Numbered from the stretch's first letter, positions 35,128 through 44,003 are shown. The stretch is 58,596 nt of DNA from UBA6168 sp964442355 (GCA_964442355.1 CAYTZS010000007.1:1-58596); one strand, 5' to 3'. The notes: generated by a model not told the origin, from the letters alone. Made by a program: numbers and translations.

Positions 35128-36492
35128 ATGGCAATAAAAAATCTGATGGATTCCACTGCGCCCAACGCCGCCAACCTGCATTTTGCACTCGACTACTTGC
35201 GACAAGTGTTGAGCGCAAGGATGAACATTCATTTCCAGAAAAACGGGTCAGAACAGGCAGTGATAGAGCTCCCCTCGCTTGGTTATTACAACGATGAGTC
35301 TGCTTTCTCACAATTCATAGCGCTACACAGGCCACCATTTGAGGAATATGTGATAATTCTGTTGGGGCTATTTCCGCACTTTGCGCCTGGGCTAATTGGC
35401 AACCTCATCACCGAGCACCTCCCCGACGGCGGCGACTTCCCGGAGTTCGGCGGCGTGAAGGGGCAAAACCACCGGGACATCCTGCCCACCGGCGAAACCG
35501 CACAGTTCATCCTCGCTGGCGACGACCTCGGAAAACGGCTGGAAGTCCAACAACTTTTCAGCACCGACCACTGGTTTTACAAAAAAAACATCCTGCACTT
35601 GGAGGCAGTGCCACCGGGCGAACCTGCGATGAGCGGCCGCATCCTCCTCGACCCAGAAGTGGTCGAAATGCTCACGCTGGGCAGGGTCAGCAAGCCTCGG
35701 TTCAGCACCGACTTCCCGGCGGAGTACATCGAAACGGGCATGGACTGGGACGACCTCGTGCTTGCTCCCAGTACGTTGCGCCAAATCCGGGAAATAGAAA
35801 GTTGGGTGCGGCACCAAGCCACTTTTTTCGAGACATGGGGCATGGGCAAGCGGGTGAAACCCGGCTATCGGGTGCTTTTCCATGGCCCATCGGGCACGGG
35901 CAAGACGCTCACGGCCACCTTGCTCGGAAAGTCAACAAAACGGGATGTGTTCAAAATTGACCTCTCGATGGTCGTGTCAAAATACATTGGAGAGACAGAA
36001 AAGAACCTCGCTCGCCTGTTTGACAAGGCGCAAAATAAGGACTGGATTCTGTTCTTCGACGAGGCGGATGCCCTTTTCGGCAAGCGCACGGGCATTCGTG
36101 ACGCCCACGACAAGTACGCAAACCAAGAAGTAAGCTACCTCCTCCAGCGCATCGAAACTTATCCGGGGCTGGTCATCCTCGCCTCCAATTTCAAGAGCAA
36201 TATTGATGATGCCTTTTTGAGACGATTTCAGGCGATGGTGTTTTTCCCCATCCCCAAACCGGAGGAACGGAAGGAACTTTGGGTAAAGGCTTTTCCGCCA
36301 AATATTCAGCTTGATTCCAACATCGGATGGGCGAATCTCTCGCAACAGTACGAGCTCACCGGAGCCAGCATCATGAACATCGTGCAATACTGCTGCATCA
36401 TGGCATTGGAGCAAGGCAGCGACACGATTACGCTCGAAAATCTTCTCAACGGGATACGAAACGAGTTGGTCAAAGAAGGGAAAATCCTTTAG
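35128..36492 (+). CDS. eCIS AAA+ ATPase (Afp15/Pvc15-like)
   Basis: Cytoplasmic ATPase, 454 residues, thought in Afp/PVC systems to help assembly or cargo loading. The N-terminal ~230 residues are the eCIS-specific part (LLGLFPHFAPGLIGNL, FSTDFPAEYIETGMDWDDLV). The AAA+ domain has Walker A GPSGTGKT (about 253-260), SKYIGETEKNLARLFD, Walker B ILFFDEADALFG (about 306-317), sensor ILASNFKSNIDDAFLRRF and a C-terminal lid region (LTGASIMNIVQYCCIMALEQ). It is the last gene of the cluster, directly behind the cargo genes, and its stop codon is the start of a long palindrome. Confidence 0.92.
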   Translation: MAIKNLMDSTAPNAANLHFALDYLRQVLSARMNIHFQKNGSEQAVIELPSLGYYNDESAFSQFIALHRPPFEEYVIILLGLFPHFAPGLIGNLITEHLPDGGDFPEFGGVKGQNHRDILPTGETAQFILAGDDLGKRLEVQQLFSTDHWFYKKNILHLEAVPPGEPAMSGRILLDPEVVEMLTLGRVSKPRFSTDFPAEYIETGMDWDDLVLAPSTLRQIREIESWVRHQATFFETWGMGKRVKPGYRVLFHGPSGTGKTLTATLLGKSTKRDVFKIDLSMVVSKYIGETEKNLARLFDKAQNKDWILFFDEADALFGKRTGIRDAHDKYANQEVSYLLQRIETYPGLVILASNFKSNIDDAFLRRFQAMVFFPIPKPEERKELWVKAFPPNIQLDSNIGWANLSQQYELTGASIMNIVQYCCIMALEQGSDTITLENLLNGIRNELVKEGKIL

Positions 36493-36625
36493 TTTGCAGT
36501 TCGACAGTGGGCAGTTGGCAGTCAGTTCGACAGTTGTTTAGTCAGTACCGTGGTGAATAGCGAAAGACTTTTATACTGCAAGACTGCACCCTGACTGCCA
36601 ACTTCCCACTGTCGAACTGCAAACT
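36491..36625. repeat. Intergenic word palindrome with 35-base arms (GCAGTTCGACAGTGG type)
   Basis: Arm 36491-36525 is complementary to arm 36591-36625 at 34 of 35 positions, with a 65-base loop containing more CAGT words. The left arm begins within the stop codon of the ATPase gene and the right arm ends one base before the rnhB ATG (36627), so it fills the whole gap. No T-run marks it as an ordinary terminator. Confidence 0.85.
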
Positions 36626-36626
36626 T

Positions 36627-37244
36627 ATGTTGCTTCCTTTTTTCAACGAAAACGAAATCGAAGCCGGCTGCGACGAAGCTGGCCGTGGCTGCCTCGCAGG
36701 CCCTGTGTTTGCCGCAGCGGTGATTTTGCCCAAGGATTTTTCTCACCCATTTCTCAACGACTCCAAGCAACTCACGGAGCATCAGCGCTTTGAACTGCGC
36801 CCCATCATCGAGCGAGAAGCACTGGCATGGGCAGTTGTGAGCCTGGAACCTTCCGAAATTGACCAACTGAACATCCTCTGGGCATCGGTGGAGGGAATGC
36901 ACCGTGCAGTTGCAAAGTTGCAACTCACCCCGACGAGCTTGTTGATTGACGGCAACCGATTCCGGCCGTACCCTGGCATCCCGCACCACTGCATGGTGAA
37001 GGGCGATGGGCGATTCCTCAGCATTGCAGCTGCATCTGTTTTGGCGAAAACCTATCGGGACGACCACATGGATTCATTGGCAAAAACTTACCCACGATAC
37101 GGCTGGGAACGCAACAAGGGCTATCCAACTGCCGAACACCGGGAAGCTATCCGGCAGCATGGTGCCACGCCAGCGCACAGAAAGTCGTTCAGGCTGCTGC
37201 CCTTGGGGGAGCAGGCGGTGTTGTTTAGAAGAATTGGGGAATAG
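36627..37244 (+). CDS. rnhB: Ribonuclease HII
   Basis: Endonuclease that cuts RNA in RNA-DNA hybrids, including single ribonucleotides in DNA. The 205-residue protein shows the family motifs CDEAGRGCLAGPV (about residue 14), SKQLTEHQR, SLLIDGNRF (about 110) and AAASVLAKTYRDDHM, providing the catalytic Asp/Glu/Asp/Asp set, then YGWERNKGYPT. It stands alone between the eCIS palindrome and sucA. Confidence 0.96.
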   Translation: MLLPFFNENEIEAGCDEAGRGCLAGPVFAAAVILPKDFSHPFLNDSKQLTEHQRFELRPIIEREALAWAVVSLEPSEIDQLNILWASVEGMHRAVAKLQLTPTSLLIDGNRFRPYPGIPHHCMVKGDGRFLSIAAASVLAKTYRDDHMDSLAKTYPRYGWERNKGYPTAEHREAIRQHGATPAHRKSFRLLPLGEQAVLFRRIGE

Positions 37245-37383
37245 GCTTGGTGTTATTTTTACCAAAAACAATTCAATAATTCCGCAATCAAACAACCCAA
37301 CTTGCCGATATTAGCGCCCGTTTTGGAAACCTCCTTCCTGCTTGGACGTTTTCCAACCAAAAAAATTCAATTTCAACGATAAA

Positions 37384-40137
37384 ATGACGGATTACTCATT
37401 CATTGCAAATGCTCATCCTGCCTTCATTGATTCGCTTTATGAGCAATATTTGGAAAACCCCGATGCAGTGGAGCAAAGCTGGCGCTTGTTCTTCAAGGGC
37501 TTTGACTACGGCTTCAATACAAATGGAGCCGCTGGCTCAAATGGCAATGGCGCTGCCCATGCGGTGCCCGGCGCTGTTGACCTCGACGAACTACGGGTGC
37601 TTGCCCTCATCGTCGGCTACCGCAACCGGGGCCACTTAAAAAGCACGACCAACCCACTGAAGCCACGCAAAAACCGCAAACCCTTCCTCGACCTTGCCGA
37701 TTTTAGGCTCACGGAGGCCAACCTCGACAAGCCCTACGTGGCAGGCAAGGAGATTGGGCTGGAAAATGCTACCCTTCGTCAAATCATTGCGAAGTTGGAA
37801 AAAATGTACTGCGGCAACATCGGCTTTGAGTACCACCACATCCAAGACCGTGACAAGCGCCGCTGGCTTAGGGACCGATTGGAGTCTCAAACGCCCGAAA
37901 ACCAGTGGGGGCTGACGATTGAAGAGAAGAAACGCATCCTCGAAAAACTCAATGGGGCCACGGTGTTCGAGCAGTTTTTGCACAAAAAATTCATCGGTCA
38001 AAAGCGCTTCTCGCTGGAGGGCGGAGAGACGACCATCGCTGCGCTCGACGCCATTATTACCGCCGCTGCTGACGCTGGCGTGGAGGAGGTCGTTTTCGGC
38101 ATGGCTCACCGGGGCCGCTTGAACGTGCTGGCCAACATCTTGGGTAAAACTTACGAGCAGATTTTTACGGAATTTGAGGGTGAAATGCCCGAAGACCAGA
38201 GCTTCGGCGATGGCGACGTGAAGTACCACCTCGGTTTTTCTTCGCAAGTGACCACGCCGCACGGCAAGCAAACCTACCTGAAACTGGTACCAAACCCATC
38301 GCACCTCGAAGCGGTAAACCCTGTGGTAGAAGGTTTTGCGAGAGCAAAGGCCGATGTGTTGTACAACAGCCAGTACGATCGGATTTTGCCTGTTCTCATT
38401 CACGGTGATGCAGCTGTCGCTGGGCAAGGCATTGTGTACGAGTGCATCCAGATGAGCCTGTTGAAAGGTTACGAAACTGGGGGTACCGTCCATTTTGTCA
38501 TCAACAATCAAATCGGTTTCACCACCAACTGGGAAGATGCCCGTTCCTCGACCTACTGCACGAGCGTGGCCAGCGTGGTGCATGCTCCCGTTTTCCATGT
38601 GAATGGAGATGACCCGGAGGCTGTGATTTTTTGTTGCAAACTGGCCATGGAGTACCGTCAGAAATACAACGAGGACGTGTTCATTGACATGGTTTGTTAC
38701 CGCAAGCATGGCCACAACGAGGGTGACGACCCCAAATTTACCCAACCCGCACTTTACGAAATCATCAATTCACACGATGACCCACGCAACATTTACAGCA
38801 AAAAGTTGGTAGAGCGTGGCGATTTGGACAAAGTGATCGCCGAACAGTTGGAAAAAGAGTTCTGGAATGAACTTCAGGCTCGTCTTGAAAACCTGAAGCA
38901 GAACAAACTGCCGTACCAGTACCAGGAAACGGAGTTGACTTGGAAGACTTTAAAGAAAAACACCGATGCATCAGACTTTGACCAATCACCCGAAACTGGT
39001 GTTGCACCTGCGGTACTCGACAAAATCCTCGACCATATTCACCAGTACCCTAAAGATTTCAATGCTGTCGACAAAATTGACCGTATCCTGAAATCGTCAA
39101 AAGCGATGTGGAACAGCGGCAGGCTCGACTGGGCACTTGGCGAGTTGGCAGCTTATAGTTCGCTGTTGCTCGAAGGCAATGATGTACGCCTCAGTGGTCA
39201 GGATGTTAAACGAGGCACCTTTTCCCACCGTCACGCTGTGCTGAACGAAGTTGGCACGGGGAGGGAGTACAACCGCCTCGAAGGGTTGTCAGAAAAGCAA
39301 GGTAAGTTCCGCATCTTCAACTCGCTTCTGAGCGAGTATGGCGTACTAGGCTTCGAGTACGGCTACTCCCTCGCCCGCCCCGATGCGCTGGTGATTTGGG
39401 AGGGCCAATTCGGCGACTTTTTCAATGGTGCCCAAACGATGGTGGACCAGTTTATCATGTCTGCGGAGCGCAAATGGCAGCGAATGAGCGGCCTCTGCAT
39501 GTTTTTGCCGCACGGCTACGAAGGCCAAGGCCCAGAGCACAGCAGTGGCAGGGTCGAGCGTTTCCTGCAAGGCTGCGCCAAGAACAACGTGACCGTGGCC
39601 AATGTGACCACGCCCGCCAACTTGTTCCATTTGCTGCGCAGGCAGTTGGTGCGTCCGTTCCGTAAGCCGTTGATTTTGATGACGCCCAAGAGCGGGCTTC
39701 GCCACCCGGAAGTGGTGTCTGAACTGAAGGATTTCCACACAGGCACTCGTTTCCAAGAAGTGATTGACGATGCCAACGCAAAGGCAGCGAAAGTGAAAAC
39801 CTTGCTGCTGTGTACGGGCAAGGTCTATTTCGACCTGCTCGAAAAACAGCGCAACGACAACCGGGAGGATGTGGCCATTGTTCGCCTCGAACAACTTTAC
39901 CCGCTGCCAGAGAAGCAACTGGACGCTATTTTCAAAAAATACAAAAACGCCAAAGTTGTACGCTGGGTGCAGGAAGAACCCGCCAACATGGGTTCGTGGA
40001 TGTACCTGCTGTTCCAACTGAATGGCAAGCGAACGCTGGAGCTCGTTTCGAGGGAGGCTGCTGCATCGCCAGCGGTTGGATTCAAAAAGCAGCACGACAA
40101 GCAACAGGCTGAGGTAGTGGCTAAGGCATTTGAGTAG
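37384..40137 (+). CDS. sucA: 2-oxoglutarate dehydrogenase E1 component
   Basis: Thiamine-diphosphate-dependent decarboxylase of the TCA cycle, 917 residues. The ATG at 37384 gives the usual start (DYSFIANAHPAFIDSLYEQY); a TTG at 37342 is in frame but adds an unlikely stretch. Family motifs are LALIVGYRNRGHL near residue 95, RFSLEGGETTIAALD near 210, FGMAHRGRLNVLAN, GDVKYHLGFSS, VLIHGDAAVAGQGIVYE, NNQIGFTTN and FIDMVCYRKHGHNEGDDP. The C-terminal half has GTFSHRHAVLNE and FGDFFNGAQTMVDQFI. The partner E2 gene (sucB) is not adjacent: a strong terminator follows and the next gene faces the other way. Confidence 0.96.
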   Translation: MTDYSFIANAHPAFIDSLYEQYLENPDAVEQSWRLFFKGFDYGFNTNGAAGSNGNGAAHAVPGAVDLDELRVLALIVGYRNRGHLKSTTNPLKPRKNRKPFLDLADFRLTEANLDKPYVAGKEIGLENATLRQIIAKLEKMYCGNIGFEYHHIQDRDKRRWLRDRLESQTPENQWGLTIEEKKRILEKLNGATVFEQFLHKKFIGQKRFSLEGGETTIAALDAIITAAADAGVEEVVFGMAHRGRLNVLANILGKTYEQIFTEFEGEMPEDQSFGDGDVKYHLGFSSQVTTPHGKQTYLKLVPNPSHLEAVNPVVEGFARAKADVLYNSQYDRILPVLIHGDAAVAGQGIVYECIQMSLLKGYETGGTVHFVINNQIGFTTNWEDARSSTYCTSVASVVHAPVFHVNGDDPEAVIFCCKLAMEYRQKYNEDVFIDMVCYRKHGHNEGDDPKFTQPALYEIINSHDDPRNIYSKKLVERGDLDKVIAEQLEKEFWNELQARLENLKQNKLPYQYQETELTWKTLKKNTDASDFDQSPETGVAPAVLDKILDHIHQYPKDFNAVDKIDRILKSSKAMWNSGRLDWALGELAAYSSLLLEGNDVRLSGQDVKRGTFSHRHAVLNEVGTGREYNRLEGLSEKQGKFRIFNSLLSEYGVLGFEYGYSLARPDALVIWEGQFGDFFNGAQTMVDQFIMSAERKWQRMSGLCMFLPHGYEGQGPEHSSGRVERFLQGCAKNNVTVANVTTPANLFHLLRRQLVRPFRKPLILMTPKSGLRHPEVVSELKDFHTGTRFQEVIDDANAKAAKVKTLLLCTGKVYFDLLEKQRNDNREDVAIVRLEQLYPLPEKQLDAIFKKYKNAKVVRWVQEEPANMGSWMYLLFQLNGKRTLELVSREAAASPAVGFKKQHDKQQAEVVAKAFE

Positions 40138-40191
40138 GCTGCGTGAAATTGAGACCTGCCAAGTTTTAAAATTTGGCAGAGTTAGAAAGTC

Positions 40192-40231
40192 AAAAGCCCC
40201 GTTGGCACTAGTTGCCAACGGGGCTTTTTTT
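40192..40231. terminator. Intrinsic terminator between sucA and the DUF3667 gene
   Basis: AAAAGCCCCGTTGGCA pairs with TGCCAACGGGGCTTTT around a short loop and is followed by a T-run to 40231. It ends sucA on the plus strand, and the A-rich left flank may let it serve the convergent minus-strand gene. A smaller hairpin (CTGCCAA/TTGGCAG) lies just upstream at about 40157-40180. Confidence 0.9.
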
Positions 40232-41343
40232 CAAAACAATGCAAAGCTGACGAAAGCCAAACCAATAACTGCGAAAATGAAAATGGCAAGGTAGAGAATG
40301 CCTGAGAGTATATTTTTTGTGATGGTCTTTAACCAACCTTGGCCATAAAAACGCTTCATGGCAAATAGTGGGTAAAAGCAGACTGTTATCAGCGCAATGC
40401 CCATTGCTGCGCCGAGCTTGGTGTCCAACCAACTACCAATGAATATGACGAGCGCGAGCAATAGGAACTGGAACGAATGGACATGGAACGAAAATACCAA
40501 GTGCTCATAGTAAAGGTAATGCCGCCGGATGTACATCAACTTTAAGATAAGTGCCAACATGGGCATCATGAACAGCATCATCCAAAGCACGTTTCCCAGT
40601 AGGTAAAATACAAAGTTGTCGCCCTTTTTTTGGAGCTTGATCTGCTGCCGCACCAATAATTTCGGCATGAAGCCAGTGATGCCATAAGCCTTCAACAAGC
40701 TGTCCTCCTTCATATTGTCCAAATCCTCCACAGCAATATTCACTTGGTCTGATTCCTGAAGTGATATGTTGAAATTGCCACCATTGTAAAGTGTATCTTT
40801 TGTGCCATCATGGACAAAAGCTTTCGCAAACGTCAAGCTGTCGTTGGCTGAAGTGATATAGCTGCTATCCAGCTTGGAAAACAAAGTGTCCAAGGCGGCA
40901 TTTGCACTCCGGTCGTTGAGCGTGGCTGCCACCGATTTTTTCAGGGAATCGAGTTGTAGGTAAAACTGGTGCTTTTGGTGAAGTTCTTTTATTTCATTGT
41001 AAGATTTGGGCATTATTTGCGAAGGGCCATCACCAATTCGCACTGATAATGCAGCGATAAACAACGCGCCTGCTACCAGGAACAACCGCACGGGGTGGTA
41101 GTAGCGCACGTGCTTCCCGGCAAAATAGTCTACCGTAAGTTTCCCTGGGATAACCAATGCTCGAAGCGTATTGAAGGCCCTGTTGTCGAAATTTAAAAGC
41201 GTGCCCACGACTTCTGAAATGATATCCCGGAACCTGAGACGGCCATCGTGGTTCTTTTGGCTGCACTGCGGGCAGAATCTAGCCCGCTCTGGCAGCGGGA
41301 AGTCACAATTGCGGCAATGTTGCGTTGGTGGTTCGTTTTCCAT
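40231..41343 (-). CDS. DUF3667 membrane protein
   Basis: A 370-residue membrane protein of the DUF3667 family. The ATG at 41343 is used; an in-frame TTG lies three codons upstream. The N-terminus is a zinc ribbon (CRNCDFPLPERARFCPQCSQ), followed by the family segment LRFRDIISEVVGTLLNFDNR, TLRALVIPGK and VDYFAGKHVRYYHPVRLFL. One helix follows near residue 90, then a ~130-residue soluble loop, then about four more helices (NVLWMMLFMMPMLALILKLM, FQFLLLALVIFIGSWL). Function unknown; common in Bacteroidota. Confidence 0.85.
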   Translation of the reverse strand: MENEPPTQHCRNCDFPLPERARFCPQCSQKNHDGRLRFRDIISEVVGTLLNFDNRAFNTLRALVIPGKLTVDYFAGKHVRYYHPVRLFLVAGALFIAALSVRIGDGPSQIMPKSYNEIKELHQKHQFYLQLDSLKKSVAATLNDRSANAALDTLFSKLDSSYITSANDSLTFAKAFVHDGTKDTLYNGGNFNISLQESDQVNIAVEDLDNMKEDSLLKAYGITGFMPKLLVRQQIKLQKKGDNFVFYLLGNVLWMMLFMMPMLALILKLMYIRRHYLYYEHLVFSFHVHSFQFLLLALVIFIGSWLDTKLGAAMGIALITVCFYPLFAMKRFYGQGWLKTITKNILSGILYLAIFIFAVIGLAFVSFALF

Positions 41344-41415
41344 GCAGGTCAATTTGCGGCTAAAATAATGCGGGGTAGGGAGATGTGTGGGAGTTTTAGA
41401 CGAAACCTATTGACG

Positions 41416-41465
41416 CAGGATAAATCAGAGGCATTGCCTCTGAAAACCATTTTGCTTTTATCCTG
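41416..41465. repeat. Nested perfect hairpin upstream of the SDR gene
   Basis: Outer stem CAGGATAAA (41416-41424) pairs perfectly with TTTATCCTG (41457-41465). Directly adjacent inside it, TCAGAGGC (41425-41432) pairs with GCCTCTGA (41436-41443) over a three-base loop. It lies between divergent genes and 33 bases before the preferred SDR start. It could be an RNA structure or an operator; no T-run follows. Confidence 0.6.
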
Positions 41466-41497
41466 TTGCAATGCCGTCCAAAATGAATCAAACGTTT

Positions 41498-42196
41498 ATG
41501 AAAAACTATCTCATCGCAGGCGGCTCCTCCGGCATCGGTTTGGAGCTTGTAAAAAAACTGAGTGCTGAAGGCCACCAAGTAATCGTTGTTTCACGCACAG
41601 GCGATAGCTTGGCTGGGCTGCCCGGTGTAGCGCATTTGCCAAAAAACCTCGTGACCGACGACCTCGCTGAAGGCGAACTCCCCACAACCCTCGACGGCGT
41701 GGTTTATTGCCCTGGTAGCATCAACCTCAAGCCGTTTCGGTCGCTGAAGCCCGATGCGTTCCTCGAAGATTTCCAAATCAACGTGCTCGGTGCAGTGAAG
41801 GTCTTGCAGGCTTCGCAAAAGGTGCTGAAAAATGCCGAAAACCCCTCGGTCGTGCTGTTCAGCACGGTAGCTGTTGGACAGGGGATGCCATTCCATGCCT
41901 CCATTGCAGCAGCGAAAGGTGCCGTGGAGGGCCTCGCTCGCTCGCTTGCCGCCGAGTGGGCACCCGCTGTCCGGGTCAACTGCATCGCTCCATCACTGAC
42001 TGATACCCCGCTGGCTGCCCGCCTGCTCGCCTCTGATGAAAAAAAGGAAGCTGCTGGTGCCCGTCATCCGCTCAAACGAGTCGGTACGGCAGCTGAGATT
42101 GCTTCGCTCGCCCATTTCCTGCTCTCCGAAAACAGTGGCTGGATGACCGGGCAGGTTATTGGGATGGACGGTGGCATGTCGGCGTTGAAGCTGTAA
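41498..42196 (+). CDS. SDR-family protein lacking the catalytic tyrosine
   Basis: Short-chain dehydrogenase/reductase fold, 232 residues from the ATG at 41498 (MKNYLIAGGSSGIG); upstream in-frame ATGs at 41471 and 41483 are possible. The cofactor motif GGSSGIG, the NVLG motif and the C-terminal GQVIGMDGGMSA are intact. At the active site, however, the usual YxxxK is SIAAAK: isoleucine replaces tyrosine and the catalytic serine position reads FSTVAV (Thr possible). Either it uses another residue, or it binds NAD(P) without classical catalysis. It is probably co-transcribed with the DUF6435 gene 37 bp downstream. Confidence 0.85.
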   Translation: MKNYLIAGGSSGIGLELVKKLSAEGHQVIVVSRTGDSLAGLPGVAHLPKNLVTDDLAEGELPTTLDGVVYCPGSINLKPFRSLKPDAFLEDFQINVLGAVKVLQASQKVLKNAENPSVVLFSTVAVGQGMPFHASIAAAKGAVEGLARSLAAEWAPAVRVNCIAPSLTDTPLAARLLASDEKKEAAGARHPLKRVGTAAEIASLAHFLLSENSGWMTGQVIGMDGGMSALKL

Positions 42197-42233
42197 CCCA
42201 CTCAACTTTATCAACTTTTATCAACCTATCATC

Positions 42234-42404
42234 ATGTTCGGACTATTCAAAAAAGACCCCGCCAAGCAACTGCGTGAACAGTACGCCAAGCTCCTCGAAG
42301 AAGCCCGTGACCTCCAGCGCAAGGGCGACATCAAGGGTTTTGCCCAAAAATCGGCGGAAGCCGATGAAGTGCTGAAAAAACTGGAAGCGCTGGTGCCGAA
42401 ATGA
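42234..42404 (+). CDS. DUF6435 small protein
   Basis: A 56-residue gene between the SDR and photolyase genes. The product starts MFGLFKKDPAKQLREQYAKL and continues as one long amphipathic helix pair (LQRKGDIKGFAQKSAEA) ending ALVPK, the pattern of the DUF6435 (lacticin-resistance-named) family. It has no signal or membrane segment. Function unknown. Only seven bases separate it from the photolyase start, suggesting one transcript. Confidence 0.8.
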   Translation: MFGLFKKDPAKQLREQYAKLLEEARDLQRKGDIKGFAQKSAEADEVLKKLEALVPK

Positions 42405-42411
42405 CCTTCAA

Positions 42412-43914
42412 TTGAGTCAACGACTACCTGCTGTGCAACGTCCACTCATCAACATCGTCTGGTTCAAACGGGACTTGCGACTGCGTGACCATGAGCCGTT
42501 GCAGTTGGCACAGCAGTCAGGCTTGCCTGTCCTGTTGCTCTTTGCCTTCGAGCCGTCTGTGATGGCTGCACCGCAATACAACGAGCGGCACTGGCGGTTT
42601 GTGCAGCAATCGTTGGATGACATGAACCGCCAACTGGCGCAGCACGGAGCACAAGTGACCATTTTTCATGCAGAGATGCTGCCAGTGTTGGAGGTTTTGC
42701 TGGCTGAGTTTTCCATCCAAACCATATTTTCTTACCAAGAAACAGGGCTGAAAATCACCTACGACCGGGACAAGGCCGTGGCCAGTTTTTGCGAAGCAAC
42801 CCAAATCAGATGGCACGAGTGCGAGTGCAATGCCGTGCGCCGGGGTTTGCGCAGCCGGAAAACATGGCGGGAGCATTGGTACGATTTCATAGCCGCCCCG
42901 CAGTACCGTGTGGATTGGTCGAAATGGCAGGGTATCAAACCCCAAGACCTGTCAGGTTTTGAAAACTTGGAGCGCCTGAACATCAGCGCCGATTCCAATT
43001 TTCAGCCTGGCGGCGAAAGCTATGCCCATGCCTACCTCAAATCTTTTCTTCACGACCGCATCCAGCAATATGCCAAGTCCATCTCCAAGCCGCACGAAAG
43101 CCGGCGGGGATGCAGCCGTTTGTCGTCGTACTTGGCTTGGGGCAACCTGAGCATCCGGCAAGTTTGGCAAGCAGCTGCACTGGCCCACGAGCGCCACGGT
43201 TGGAAGTTCCAACATGCAGCCTTTTCGTCCCGGCTGCGATGGCAGGCGCATTTCATCCAAAAATTTGAGAGCGAAGACCGCATGGAGTTTGAGAATGTGA
43301 ACCGTGGCTACGATTTTTTGGAGAAAACCCACGACAGCGTCCTGCTCGAAGCTTGGAAACAGGGTCGAACCGGATTCCCGCTTGTGGATGCTTGCATGCG
43401 CTGTCTTCATGCAACGGGCTGGGTTAATTTTAGGATGCGGGCCATGCTGGCCTCCTTCCTCACGCACCTGCTCTGGCAACCGTGGCAGCCCGGTGCCGAG
43501 TGGCTTGCCCAGCTTTTCCTTGATTTTGAGCCGGGCATCCACTACCCGCAGTGGCAGATGCAGGCGGGAGTCACAGGCATCAACACCGTGCGCATCTACA
43601 ACCCCGTGAAGCAGGGGCAGGACAACGACCCAAAAGGCATTTTTGTAAAAAACTGGGTACCGGAGCTACGCAACGTACCGGAGAACTTCATTCACGAACC
43701 GTGGAAAATGTCGTTGATGGAACAGCAGCTGTACGGTGTGCTGATTGGGCAGGATTACCCCGCTCCGGTCATTGATTTGCAGGTAGCGCACCGATTTGCC
43801 AGGCAAAAACTCTGGGCAATGCGTACCGATGCGAGGGTGCGTCAAGAAAATGAGCGTATTTTGAAACGCCATACCGTGCCCGACAGGGAAGCTTGGGCGG
43901 GTACGAAGGGGTAG
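42412..43914 (+). CDS. Photolyase/cryptochrome family protein
   Basis: FAD-binding blue-light protein of about 500 residues, predicted to repair UV-damaged DNA or to act as a photoreceptor. It appears to start at a TTG (42412); a GTG seven codons later is an alternative. The N-terminal antenna-domain motif is IVWFKRDLRLRDHEPLQLA. The FAD domain shows HESRRGCSRLSSYLAWGNLS, GRTGFPLVDACMRCLHATGW and NTVRIYNPVKQGQDNDPKG. Where classical class I photolyases have HNRxRM, this one has VNFRMRAM, so it belongs to a less typical branch. It is close to the carotenoid cluster but on a separate transcript. Confidence 0.88.
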   Translation: MSQRLPAVQRPLINIVWFKRDLRLRDHEPLQLAQQSGLPVLLLFAFEPSVMAAPQYNERHWRFVQQSLDDMNRQLAQHGAQVTIFHAEMLPVLEVLLAEFSIQTIFSYQETGLKITYDRDKAVASFCEATQIRWHECECNAVRRGLRSRKTWREHWYDFIAAPQYRVDWSKWQGIKPQDLSGFENLERLNISADSNFQPGGESYAHAYLKSFLHDRIQQYAKSISKPHESRRGCSRLSSYLAWGNLSIRQVWQAAALAHERHGWKFQHAAFSSRLRWQAHFIQKFESEDRMEFENVNRGYDFLEKTHDSVLLEAWKQGRTGFPLVDACMRCLHATGWVNFRMRAMLASFLTHLLWQPWQPGAEWLAQLFLDFEPGIHYPQWQMQAGVTGINTVRIYNPVKQGQDNDPKGIFVKNWVPELRNVPENFIHEPWKMSLMEQQLYGVLIGQDYPAPVIDLQVAHRFARQKLWAMRTDARVRQENERILKRHTVPDREAWAGTKG

Positions 43915-44003
43915 TATCTACACCGAAACTGGGCGTTCTGGCTTATGAGTTGGACATGACCAAAATCCCCAAACCTTTTTATTTTTGCAAAAAACACTGC
44001 GCA

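Noticed and set aside
13078..36492. Reading the cluster as a prophage or as a T6SS
   Set aside because: There are no capsid, portal, terminase, integrase or lysis genes and no TssJ/TssL/TssM or ClpV genes. DUF4255, DUF5908, LysM hub, CIS tape measure, DUF4157 and AAA+ genes are eCIS markers.
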